Shown one piece after another: positions 1 to 9,792 of a DNA stretch of 27,084 nucleotides. The translations under genes were made by a program, and so were the position numbers. The stretch spans positions 1 through 27,084 of the forward strand of contig LPNZ01010993.1 in NCBI GenBank assembly GCA_001655205.1, read 5' to 3'. Origin of the DNA: Lenisia limosa (taxonomy: Eukaryota > Breviatea). Within the stretch, counting starts at the first letter, position 1. Each line of letters begins with the position of its first letter. The notes below the pieces were generated by a model. It made no database searches. It worked only from the letters and a program-made list of their open reading frames with translations, and was not told the origin of the DNA.

Positions 1-177
1 AGATCTTGCGTTGGTTTCGCGCGATCCATTGCGAGCCCCCCTTTGCATTCGGTGATTGACCACATTAATGACTTTTGTCATAAATAGCGGTGAAGACAGT
101 GCTGTGATGTGAGAGAACTGCCAATTGTCATTCGAATTAACCCCACCGAATATTTTTTTTTTTTACCAAAATCAGTG
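1..177. other. Left edge, no gene recognised
   Basis: Short stretch downstream of the proposed end of the minus-strand gene A. It contains a T12 run near 153-164 and no coding signal I can support. It may be the 3' flank of gene A. Confidence 0.4.
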
Positions 178-1178
178 TTAAACTGAAATTGATTATTAAC
201 GTTAACACGAATATACCCATGAAGAGGAAGCAGACCCAGTAATAACCGCAAACCTTCTTCTTGTTCCGCCTCACGCATTCGTAGCCTAGACTCCAAATTG
301 AGCTGGCCGATTTCATGCAAATCATCGAAGTCGTCTCTAACCCTCATTATCTGCAGTTGTTAACCTCATTCTCTGCATTTGTTAACCTCATTATCTGTAT
401 TTGTATATTTTGTCTCTCTCATGGATAGACCGAACAGAGTACTACCGCCTTTCCCACTTCTTCTGGTACGGGGTTAACATCCACTTCGCAGAAGCCCTCT
501 GCTGTGGATAGTAGAGGCCCTTTTGCTACTAAATCTTGCAGTTGCCTCGTTTTAGTACCCTCAGCAGCGAGCAAGGCGTCTGGCAAACTGGAGAGTTTAG
601 CACAATCATTGCGACAACGAAAACAACAGTCCCGTTCCAACGAAACCCCCCCTTCCCACTCCTCGAAGTTGTCAGTGGAAAGAACTGCCTTGGAGAGCGA
701 CGATTTACCAAGGCCCATTGTGCTCTGAAGGTGATTAGTGTGATGGCAAAACTGAGATTTCTCTGGTTGAATATGATCTAAAATGCAGAAGTATGAGCCG
801 AAAGCCTACCACAGCCGGCAACATCCCAGAGGGGGTCAGGTCTAGAGGATTCACGCTCAGAAGCCATTCGGCATGGTAAAACCCTGGAAAATAAGACATA
901 CTATATAAACAAGGTGCGGAATTTCCTTGCCGTTTCAACTGGACACTCACTTTTTGGCAATCTTGACATTGGGGTAATGGAGGGTGAGCCTGTATTACTG
1001 AACAAATAAGACAACCATAAATGATGCGTGGTGCTGGTGGCGATGGTGTAACCAATGAAGGCGATAATAAATTGGGATGAAACTGAACTTCTTTAATTAT
1101 TTGACCCAAATTCTCTGGACTATTTCTCATTTCGTACCTGTGAGGCGGATAAGTCAACGCTTGTTCTCTTCTCAGATA
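178..1178 (-). CDS. Gene A: unrecognised multi-exon protein, 5' end missing
   Basis: No family is recognised. Minus-strand exons that keep phase are 1178-1138 (enters the gap 1179-1305), 989-951, 883-810 and a long exon from 777. The long exon either ends at a TGA (419-421) or splices at 430/429 (GTCTAT) to 350-254 and then to a stop at 178-180. Donors at 950 (GTGAGT) and 809 (GTAGGC) have matching AG acceptors at 884 and 778, and phases agree at each junction. About 200 residues are visible. Readable blocks include LTLHYPNVKIAKKVLPCRMA, RPDPLWDVAGC and the Cys-rich DCCFRCRNDCAKL; the last exon gives a charged helical tail (DDFDDLHEIGQLNLESRLR). The Cys spacing could bind metal but fits no family I can name. 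The start codon is in or beyond the gap. The choice of 3' end is uncertain. Confidence 0.5.
343..408. repeat. Three tandem 22-bp units (343-364, 365-386, 387-408)
   Basis: Three consecutive 22-bp units, each beginning CTCATT(A/C)TCTG on the plus strand. Units 1 and 2 differ at a few positions and unit 3 has drifted at its end. On the minus strand each unit carries an AG followed by (A)TAATGAG or GAATGAG, so each holds a possible 3' splice site for the last long exon of gene A. Confidence 0.9.
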
Positions 1179-1305
1179 NNNNNNNNNNNNNNNNNNNNNN
1201 NNNNNNNNNNNNNNNNNNNNNNNNNNNNNNNNNNNNNNNNNNNNNNNNNNNNNNNNNNNNNNNNNNNNNNNNNNNNNNNNNNNNNNNNNNNNNNNNNNNN
1301 NNNNN

Positions 1306-2143
1306 CCATCACTCCAGCGGTAATAAAAAAAAAATTATGAAAAACCAAAATCAACACTGCTGGTTTCAAAAGGATGAAGCATAAGCTGCATCAAACTAAC
1401 AATGCAGATCAAAGTGAACAATTTGAACCTATCGGTACACTGAACAAACACCCTTATCATGAACAGCCACGAGCATACTTGTCATGTGCCTTTTTGATTT
1501 GCTCAGGTTCAAGTGAACCGTGATGGCCGTCCTCCACTAATATGTCAGTGGTTTATCGGTTCTGATATCATTCCACCTGTACATTTTAAAATCAAGAGAT
1601 AAATGAGTCACTACAACTCACTGTTTTGATGAGTGAATAGAACGCCTTTCCGAATATCAGCTGACCGTCCTACTTGTCATCAGTTCAAGACAATGGGAGA
1701 TGAATTGGGTCGATATTTCCACGTTGAATAAATTCTCAATAAGTCACTAGCAGATAACCAACCTTTTGACCGCTCAAGAGCAACAACCCCTCTTATTCGA
1801 AGGTCTTCGTGCACTACACCGTTAAGACAATAGCCAAAGAATAACGTGACAGTACACCTCAAACCTATCATCAGCTGTAGAGGGAACAAGTCACAGGTTT
1901 CGTGTGTGTCTGCGATTACCTACAGGAACGTCACAACAGCGCATATACCCACACACAATGATCATATCACAGCCCATATATCAATCCTCTGTGAGGTCAC
2001 ACCGTATGTTGGTCCACCCCCGGGAGTCTTTGNNNNNNNNNNCTGGGGTCCCTCTGGGGGGAACTTGGCTTGGATGGCAGGTTACCCAGGCTTGACCTGA
2101 GTGGTTAAATAAAAAACTGAACTTCATTATTGTAGTCTTCTAT
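1306..2143. other. About 840 bp with no gene recognised
   Basis: Between genes A and B, with a 10-N gap at 2033-2042. Short open frames exist on both strands but none links to another through consistent splice sites. The sequence around the gap is G/C-rich (CACCCCCGGG on the left, GGGGTCCCTCTGGGGGG on the right). An AATAAA lies at about 2107 on the plus strand, where no plus-strand gene is seen ending. Confidence 0.5.
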
Positions 2144-3797
2144 TCAAGGTCTGAGCATAATGTACACTTGTTGAATATGGGAATCTGCCAAAGCAACGCA
2201 CCCCTTCTTTTGAACAGTTGGTGTTGGAAGTCCCAAAGAGGACATTCGTCTCGGTAACTGCTGTGGAAGGGGATCATCTGCCGTGTTATTGTCATGTCCG
2301 AAAACGACGAGCATTGATCTTTCAATAACTTAATTAACCACTGAGCACATTCAACAAAACTCAAAGCTCACAAGTGCTGTTAAGGATGGAGGTTGAGAAG
2401 TTGGAGCGGAGANNNNNNNNNNNNNNNNNNNNNNNNNNNNNNNNNNNNNNNNNNTGACTCTTCAAACAAGTTTGGAAAATGATAACCAGAGAATGTAATG
2501 ATTGCCATCACTCCTCACCGTGATGGTGTTGGAGTAATATTGGCTGACGATCGCGTGGACCTTGTTCCTCTGAAAGAAGTAAGACCTCAAGTGAAAACGT
2601 TCGGAATTATTAAGCTCATCCTCATACCCAGCCCGTTCGATCATATCCATGTTGCCTCGGCGCATGTGACTTGGCGTGGCTACACGCGATGCAGCTAATG
2701 ACGCCGCCGTCGGTAGTGACGGCTCAAAGAGATCTTTTATTGAGGAGGTCGTCAGCCTGGAGTTGGACCTGAATGGTGAAAACCTGTTATGCTTTATGTT
2801 AATACTCTACTAATGCTGATCTGAGATAATATAATAATAAGAACTGAGAAATTGAAAAACGCTAACAAACAAATCACCTTCTAAGGGACGCTGTGGACTC
2901 GCCAAGAGTACGAATCCGACTGCTGCTTCCTGGACAATCAATCACCAAAAGAAATGGGAGAAGAGCTACCATTTACCCCTCAGACGTTGTTGTGTATTGT
3001 TTATATTTGGAAGACAGCCTTGCTCATCTTCAGATGGTTCCTTCATCATTTTACCAGCACTAAAAAGTAAAAATTATATTAGAGCTTAAAGGATGTAACG
3101 AAAATAGTTTTGGTGGTACTGAGCCACGCACCGCTTCAGCTGAGGCCCCAACGACGCCATCATAGACCGCATTCGCTTCTGCGCGTCGTCAGTCGCATGC
3201 TCAGTCGGCAGATTCAGCCGGTCAACTCGGCTCTGGGAACGTCAGAGGGGGGACGGGTTGCATAAAAATGATCCCTCCTTCAAAGAAGGTTGAGAAGGTT
3301 TAGAAAAGAAAACAAAAATGTCATATTGACATGTCGTAGTTTGAAGAAAAAACCATTAAGTGTTCAAAGTGGCTCCTCTCTCAAATATGGTCTTTGGCAG
3401 CTTGGTATGCTACAGATAAATGTAGCACTCACCGGTTTCGAATATTCAAAGCCCAAATTATTACATTGTTGGCCCTCAAAAAAAAAAAAAAAANNNNNNN
3501 NNNNNNNNNNNNNNNNNNNNNNNNNNNNNNNNNNNNNNNNNNNNNNNNNNNNNNNTTACTAATATATATGAGATGCCCCAAAAAATCCCTCAATGTTCAA
3601 TAAAATAATGCTGATCACAGGGTAGAAGAGTGGCAAACCTGGACGAGAGGGTCAAGTGTAGAGAATTCTTGGACCTAAAAATATCAACGACCATATTAAT
3701 AGCTTTTTTTATTACCTTTAACGAATCCCAGATGGGGGCATGGGTGTCTAAGTTGACTGAGTTGTCCATTGTGACCATTTCCCGTACACAGTCTTCA
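2144..3797 (-). CDS. Gene B: unrecognised Ser/Arg-rich multi-exon protein
   Basis: No family is recognised. Minus-strand exons are 3797-3716, 3674-3639, 3474-3433, 3232-3120, 3059-2977, 2929-2878, 2768-2519, one beginning in the gap 2413-2454 and ending at 2372, and 2277-2144 with stop TGA at 2144-2146. All joins outside the gaps keep phase with GT and AG at the borders (for example GTGAGT after 3433, GTGAGG after 2519, GTGAGC after 2372). About 277 residues are visible. The N-terminal part reads EDCVREMVTMDNSVNLDTHA; the middle is basic and Ser/Thr-rich (RLRGSSSRIRTLGESTASLR), suggesting a disordered phosphorylatable linker; it is followed by MRRGNMDMIERAGYEDELNN. The first visible in-frame ATG is at 3778, but the frame is open to the AG at 3798, so an upstream exon may exist. 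The gap at 3494-3555 falls in an intron and could hide an exon. Confidence 0.6.
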
Positions 3798-4114
3798 CTA
3801 AAAAGGGATCCCCAACCTTAGTTATTAACAAAACAATAACAAAAAATAAATACGCTCATAGTATTCATCATCATGAGGTTTACAACGAAAAAAAAATCAA
3901 AATTCAATAAAACCGATCTACTGGATCTACTATACTGAGGCTGTTCAAAAATATCATGTATCACACACATATCAATTGCATCATATCACATACATGTCAT
4001 CATATTGCTAACCCCACCTCACGCCAGCAAAATATATTTTCATATCTCTCTCTCTCTCTCTCTCCCATATCTACATCAGTTTACATGGTAAAATAGCCTT
4101 GGAGTTTCACCAAT
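3798..4114. promoter_or_regulatory. Intergenic region between divergent genes B and C
   Basis: About 317 bp separating the 5' side of minus-strand gene B from the ATG of plus-strand gene C. It is AT-rich with a (TC)10 microsatellite at 4045-4064, 50 bp before the C start. The role as a shared promoter is inferred from arrangement only; no TATA box or named factor site is supported. Confidence 0.35.
4045..4064 (+). repeat. (TC)10 microsatellite
   Basis: Ten perfect TC dinucleotides just upstream of the proposed gene C start. It could lie in the 5' UTR or core promoter. Confidence 0.95.
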
Positions 4115-6767
4115 ATGAGTGCAAGAAACCCTTTTGATATGATGATGGGGTATGTGTAAGAGTCTGTCTCACTGGCATGCCATTCCAACCAGTTTTACGC
4201 TACAGTGCAAGCAAGCCCAAACCTAAGCCCAAGCCAAAACCAAAGCCAAAAGTGACTGGTATCGTTTCAGACGTTTCAACTGACCAGAGTACCAAGCAGC
4301 ACCCTTTCTTTTCCTCCCATGGCAGAGGTTTGTTTGCAGACTGAAGAAGTGATAAATCAAGCACAGAACAATAATGAAATAAATCCTATTAATTTGGATA
4401 GTTTAGCATGTAATTCAATATGAAATATGGCGTTAGTGAGAAGTACTAACTGCGCAGCTGAAATGCAAGTGACACAAGCCAAACAGAAGAAGTCTGAGAA
4501 AATCAAACATACTGAAAGGAAATGGGCTGTTTTAAAATATGACCTTAGGAAAGTTGGTTGGATAGCATATCTTATTTAACCTTGATTTTGGACTCGCAAT
4601 CATCTTTTAACTCTTTTGCAGTCTGAAAATGCTGTTTCATGGGAGGATGTTCCAGAAGACAAAGCGCAAAGCTGGGACACGACAGAATCAACCAGGTGAC
4701 AGTGATTTCTATACCTTTACTTTAATCTTAAATAGACTGCATTTCTACCTGTTTTTATTTCTCATCTCTACTATAGTGTATGTCTTTCTCATCTTTCTTT
4801 ATGATTTTTTGGGCTCTGAGTAACTACTGTGTTCAGTGACTTTGTGACCTGTTTTGACCTGAATGCTGCTGCGTTTGGTGTCACCGTTCATGTTCGGGTT
4901 GAGGCTTCTGGTGGGTGTTTTCTTTGATATCTACACTACATGCTATCACCAATTCTCTCGAGTTAGAATTACAGTTCAGGTGTTCCACCGTCACCTATCA
5001 ACCTTTCCAACCCTGATTATGCACTTTCATGCCCCACTCCACGGTACTTTGATGGCTTTACTGACTCGTTGCTGACAGCAGCCTTCACATCACAATTCCA
5101 GAACGTGCAGCCATAGACCAAGTGTTATAAAAAGCAGTGTGCAAAAATCGGTGAGAAGAAGTCTACCCAAACAAGCCACGAGATGTGCTGTCAATTTCTT
5201 TCAAAGGTAATCCTTGTTAAAATGGTGTAATAATGTGTTTTTACTTTCAAGATTTGGTCCTGTGGATATCTTCCGAAGGGTTCCGATTATTGCCGTTGAA
5301 GATGCTGTTGCCCATGTCAAGCTTCCCAATGTTATCGCAGCTGTATGCTGGTGAAAATGTTTTATCTCTTTTTAGATGGTACTTTGTTCGAAAGACTGCA
5401 ATTTGACCGAACAAGCCATAAATGACCTCCTTGAGGTTTGACCTTTTGTAAATATTGCATTTTCAATATAAGATTCTCATTTTACTGGTTACAGGTAATT
5501 GGCCATTCAGCCATGGTTCCAATCAAGGATGCTGTTTTTAGTAACTCTCAGAGAGTCAAGGTACGATATATGTACATACTATTGTGTTAGTTCCGATATG
5601 TGTGCAGCAGTGAGTATTTCATTACTAACCTGACAGCCGAGTTATGATGATATAATGAACCTCCCGTCTCATGAACGAGTGTTCATTATGAGCTTACTAA
5701 TTAGAGCATCTTTTGGTGGTAAGCTGATTACGAACTAATATTCGGATAAATCACACATGATGAGTGAATGGACTGTGATTCAAATCTCTCATTACTGGTA
5801 TTTAGGGATGTCTTTTGACCAGAGTTTGTTGCATCGAGCTGTTGAGGTTTGGTACGCACGGTTCTCTGGGCAGTCGTCACCTCCACCAAGCCATGCGTGA
5901 GCACTATCTACATCATGGGGCACTTGATACCATTTTCACTTTTTACAAACAGCATTTCACAATACACTGATATTAAACCAGCAGGAGGGATGACAAAGTT
6001 AGCAGCTGGTGGTTGTACGTTCAAGACTTATCTCTTGAAGCCTTCACCACTCTACCAGGTACGATAAATGGGTAGAACATGAAACCTTGGTCTGTTCACT
6101 CATTGACATACAGAGGTTTTTCCTGCCTCCGAGACCGACGTTCTTTTGGAGAGTATTGACTTTCATTGCTCAAGTATTGTGGGTGGGGGATCTTAATCAA
6201 CTAGTATTCAAGATAGTAGCCACCCGTCCTACCTTGACTTACCTTTATCTTCAGACAGAGACTCTCTCAGAACCAACCTGTCCTGACTATTCTCATGTAA
6301 AATCAATCTTGCTCCAGAACGGATTTGTAGGCGATTTGCTTTGCTTCATACTCATTGTCTTCTGTAGTCACCAAACAAAGAAAGCCTTAACAAGATCATG
6401 TGGACTTGTAGATCAGGCTACACCAATAAGGCTGATTTGATGTCTGGACAACTCGTGGGGGGGGGGNNNNNNNNNNNNNNNNNNNNNNNNNNNNNNNNNN
6501 NNNNNNNNNNNNNNNNNNNNNNNNNNNNNNNNNNTGAATCCTTATCCTTGATAAACATCAATTTTATCAATGCGTACTTCTGTCTCATTAAATATTTAGT
6601 ATGAAGCACCACCTGTGAATATGACCAAGGTGAGATGTCAAATTATTACATTGTCAAATTTTTTATCTTATCGTAACTCTTTCGTCAATCCCCAGGCCTA
6701 CGAGGTTCTTGGGCCCATTTTTGACACATACTGCCGAAGGGAGAGAGCAAAAGGGATGAAACGGTAG
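4115..6767 (+). CDS. Gene C: 18-exon protein of about 438 residues, family not recognised
   Basis: Exons: 4115-4149, 4206-4258, 4290-4409, 4437-4552, 4622-4695, 4975-5043, 5138-5206, 5252-5342, 5376-5435, 5495-5560, 5637-5718, 5806-5896, 5982-6058, 6114-6182, 6271-6326, 6368-6454, 6600-6629, 6696-6767 (TAG). All joins keep phase and total 1,317 nt. The N-terminus MSARNPFDMMMGASKPKPK opens a low-complexity Lys-Pro segment. From exon 7 the protein looks globular: QKSVRRSLPKQA, DIFRRVPIIAVEDAVAHVKL, SYDDIMNLPSHERVFIMSLL, LLESIDFHCSSIV, NKIMWTCRSGYTNKADLM, ending in a basic tail. These blocks read like a conserved fold rather than filler, but I cannot attach a family or reaction. Exons from 5138 onward are well supported. 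The 5' third relies on introns of 31 and 27 nt and a 94-nt intron (5044-5137) that has competing readings. The gap 6467-6534 lies in an intron beginning GTGGGG and could hide an exon. Confidence 0.65.
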
Positions 6768-7098
6768 TTTGAACCCACTGCTCAAATAACATTACGTGAA
6801 AGGCGACAACCTAAAGACACCAATTGTCCTTAAATTTTTTCTTTTGCTTGTTGTTTCTTTTCAATACACCTTTCCCCAAGCAGCATACCTCCCTCTTATC
6901 TCTTCCCATGCCAAGATTAAGAATTCTATCTGTACGATACAGAAAATAACGGCTATTCATCAATTTGGCGCTAACACTTCATACGGAAGTCAGCGTCAAA
7001 GACATCCTTCTGTTAGAGTGAGTACAGGGCAACATTTTTAATCACAACGTGAAACCAATCGAATCATTTCGGCACATTCACGAAAACCCCCAGTATAT
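6768..7098. other. Intergenic region between convergent genes C and D
   Basis: About 330 bp between two stop codons. An 81-codon open frame at 6796-7041 has no splice or composition support and is not called. No canonical AATAAA is seen directly after either stop. Confidence 0.5.
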
Positions 7099-9371
7099 TC
7101 AAGTACAGTCACCAGAGAGAAATGAAATAGAATAAGCACTACCCACAACGAAGAAGCTTTCGGATCTCAGGAGTCTACGAGGGTGCGGTAGTTTATCGAG
7201 GGTGTCCATGTCATCGTCAGTTAACTCCAGTTCAAGAGCCTGGAAAATGAGCTTCTTCTAACGTTGAGATGCCATGTTGCGGAACAATTAAATATATGGT
7301 AGGGTAGTCAAAGCATTTCTTGTGTATTTGAAAAGTCCTTGGTCGCAACGCGAACTGCAACTTGGGGGGGGGGGGGTAGNNNNNNNNNNNNNNNNNNNNN
7401 NNNNNNNNNNNNNNNNNNNNNNNNNNNNNNNNNNNNNNNNNNNNNNNNNNNNNNNNNNNNNNNNNNNNNNNNNNNNNNNNNNNNAAATCTCGCGTCACAT
7501 ATGCGACTTTGAACATAGGTTATTTCCCTATACCTTGATGTTGTCTTGAATTCTTGAAGGAGTGACGGATTTGGGGATGACAATTACCCCTCGCTTCAGG
7601 TTCCACGCCAGACAGACTGCCGCAGGCGAAGTGTCGTGTGTTTCGGCCACTTCCACCGTCTGAAGCTGTAAGAATCTCTTGTGACTGAACTACAGCTGCA
7701 TCACGGCTTCACAGATATCGAAAAGGATCATAAGCCCAACCTGAGGCATTCCCAGCAGGGCGTCAAAGTGGGCCATTTTTTCAATGACTCCGTTGCCCAA
7801 TGGCGAGTACGCTGTTACCTGAAAGGTCAACATCACAATACTACTTCACTGTAGGGAGGCAATCATGACACTCCCACCCACAGCAATATCCTTCTCTTTG
7901 CAGAACTTCAAAAGGTCATTTTGGGGGAGAAGGGGGTGGTTTTCAACCTATATAGTGAATGGGGTGGAAAAGAAAACAAAAGGAAAAACAGAGCTTCACT
8001 TCAGTTTAAAAAGATGATACAATTCAGTGAGTTTCTGAATGTAACATACACAACACGAGTTCACTATGAGCCACTATGTGAATACTATTAATCACCCACA
8101 CATACCTGGTTAACAGCAGGCTGGATGTTACAGAATGACAGGATCTGGTCAATCACCTGAATAGGATCAGAGTGCTATCTTAGAAAGCACACAACCCGAA
8201 ACGGTTGGATCGAAACACGTCAAACCGCTTGCCTTACACCCCCCTCACTTGAGGCGTAAAGTTTGACACACCAATGTGCTTCTAAAAAGGGTAAATAGAT
8301 GGGAACGCTCAAGTTGAAACCCAAAGTGTACCCCTCACATACCACAAGGCCATCCTCAACCAATTTCTCCATTTCTGCCCATGTTTCTTTGATAGAGGTA
8401 GTTTCATCGAACACTGGGGTTTCTACGTTTGATAAGAGTATGATTGTTGCTAATCCACATTGAAACCACTCTTTCCGAAATCGTGGATAGTCCAACCAAC
8501 CTCCAAATTCATAACTGTCAAACGCAAGAGGCCAATGAAGGAGATACAGATCAAGGTAGTCAAGGTTCAGGTCCTGAACCATGTCAATAGCTTCAACCAA
8601 GGTGCTGCGACTGTTCATTTAACCCTCCTTTACCTTAAGAGTTTTCTCACAGGCGGGCCTAACCTTTTCGGGCTTCTGCTCCGTATTCCTGGAGGATTCA
8701 ATAATTTCCACCGCTTATCATATTATGTTCCACATTGTACCGAGAGAAAAAAGGTAATAATTTCGACTAAGCAAAATCATCTTACCAATTATACAACTAT
8801 TTTAACGATCTAACGTATCTAATCTAGACTCTTGACCAACCAGAGCTTGGAAGTCACCCAAAGATTTTCACGTTTAATGGTGTTTTTGGTCAGCTCTTCC
8901 CCAATTGCCTAAAGCGTGATTTTTGGATGTAAATAACCAAATTGTCATTGTGCGCTTCTTTAAAAGATTTCTCAACATACCTCTCCAACTTCTTCTTCGT
9001 TACCATAGATTGCAGCACAGTCAATGTGTCCTAAAAAGTGAACCAAGATCCCCAGTGAAAATGAAGGCTTGCAGCCAATATCTTTTGCCTTTTATCCACA
9101 AACTGTATCCAGCGTTAAGTGCAATCTTCACGGCCTTGCCAACTTCACCCTTGGCACTTTGCCAGGTTCTGAAGATCAATTCAAGGGAAGACAAAACAAA
9201 ACTCAAATTCATCACCCCAATTCAAGTTTTCTCTATAGGTTATTCATAGCTCAAGCGTCGGAGTACTAAGAGGCCAACTTTATCGCATTCACTGAAATAA
9301 GCCCCTTACCCCAATCCAAATTGAGGCATGCTGACGCCCGTAAACAGTTTTACAAACTTCTGGCTAATCAT
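7099..9371 (-). CDS. Gene D: NAD(P)H-dependent aldo-keto reductase, complete, 13 exons
   Basis: Reduces aldehydes and ketones to alcohols with NAD(P)H as a soluble (alpha/beta)8-barrel enzyme of the aldo-keto reductase superfamily. Exons (minus): 9371-9310, 9168-9104, 9030-8981, 8908-8841, 8688-8634, 8573-8501, 8422-8343, 8281-8249, 8156-8106, 7947-7882, 7818-7741, 7665-7534, 7239-7099 (TGA 7099-7101). They sum to 954 nt, 317 residues plus stop, the usual family size. The tetrad is visible: D46 and Y51 in RHIDCAAIYGNE, K80 in VTSKLW, H113 in YLLHWP, with the spacing of human aldose reductase D43/Y48/K77/H110. The substrate/cofactor segment IGVSNF and the phosphate-binding IPKSVTPSRIQDN (K259, S260, R265) are present. 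The gap 7380-7484 is inside the last intron and costs no coding sequence. The C-terminus lacks an obvious targeting signal, so it is probably cytosolic. The exact substrate cannot be read from sequence. It is transcribed divergently from gene E. Confidence 0.95.
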
Positions 9372-9792
9372 ATTTAAATAAAAAAGAGGCTGAATATCGT
9401 TGAGAGTTGGATATTTCGGTGAAAAGAGAATGCTGTATAACACCCTCGAAGAATCATATAAAAATGACAGAAATGACCTCGATATCTTCTTCTACTCCTC
9501 TTTTCCCCTTTATTTACGGCTAAAAAGCTGAAAACAACAATCGACTCACTTAAGTATTAGTCCCTGCAAAACCGAACGATTACACAACGATCTATTCAAA
9601 GTTGGTTTTGGGATTGTTTGTTTGATAATTGGGAACTATAAGTATAACCCATGGTAGGGTACATGATGCAAAAATGATGGAATAATGGTTGGGGGATGGT
9701 AGATATCGTCAAAGTGGCATAGTACATACACTAAACGCACTTTCTAAATAATTCAGTCCTTTTCTTGTCATTTGAACCCTCATTAAGTGCAA
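9372..9792. promoter_or_regulatory. Divergent promoter region between AKR (D) and gene E
   Basis: 421 bp between two start codons pointing away from each other, so it must carry both promoters and 5' UTRs. It is AT-rich; ATATAAAA occurs near 9456 but its position suits neither start clearly. No specific element is claimed. Confidence 0.4.

Noticed and set aside
343-408. CRISPR-like array
   Set aside because: The units are directly abutting with no spacers, and the DNA is eukaryotic.
6796-7041. 81-codon plus-strand open frame
   Set aside because: It lies between two convergent genes with no splice support or recognisable composition.
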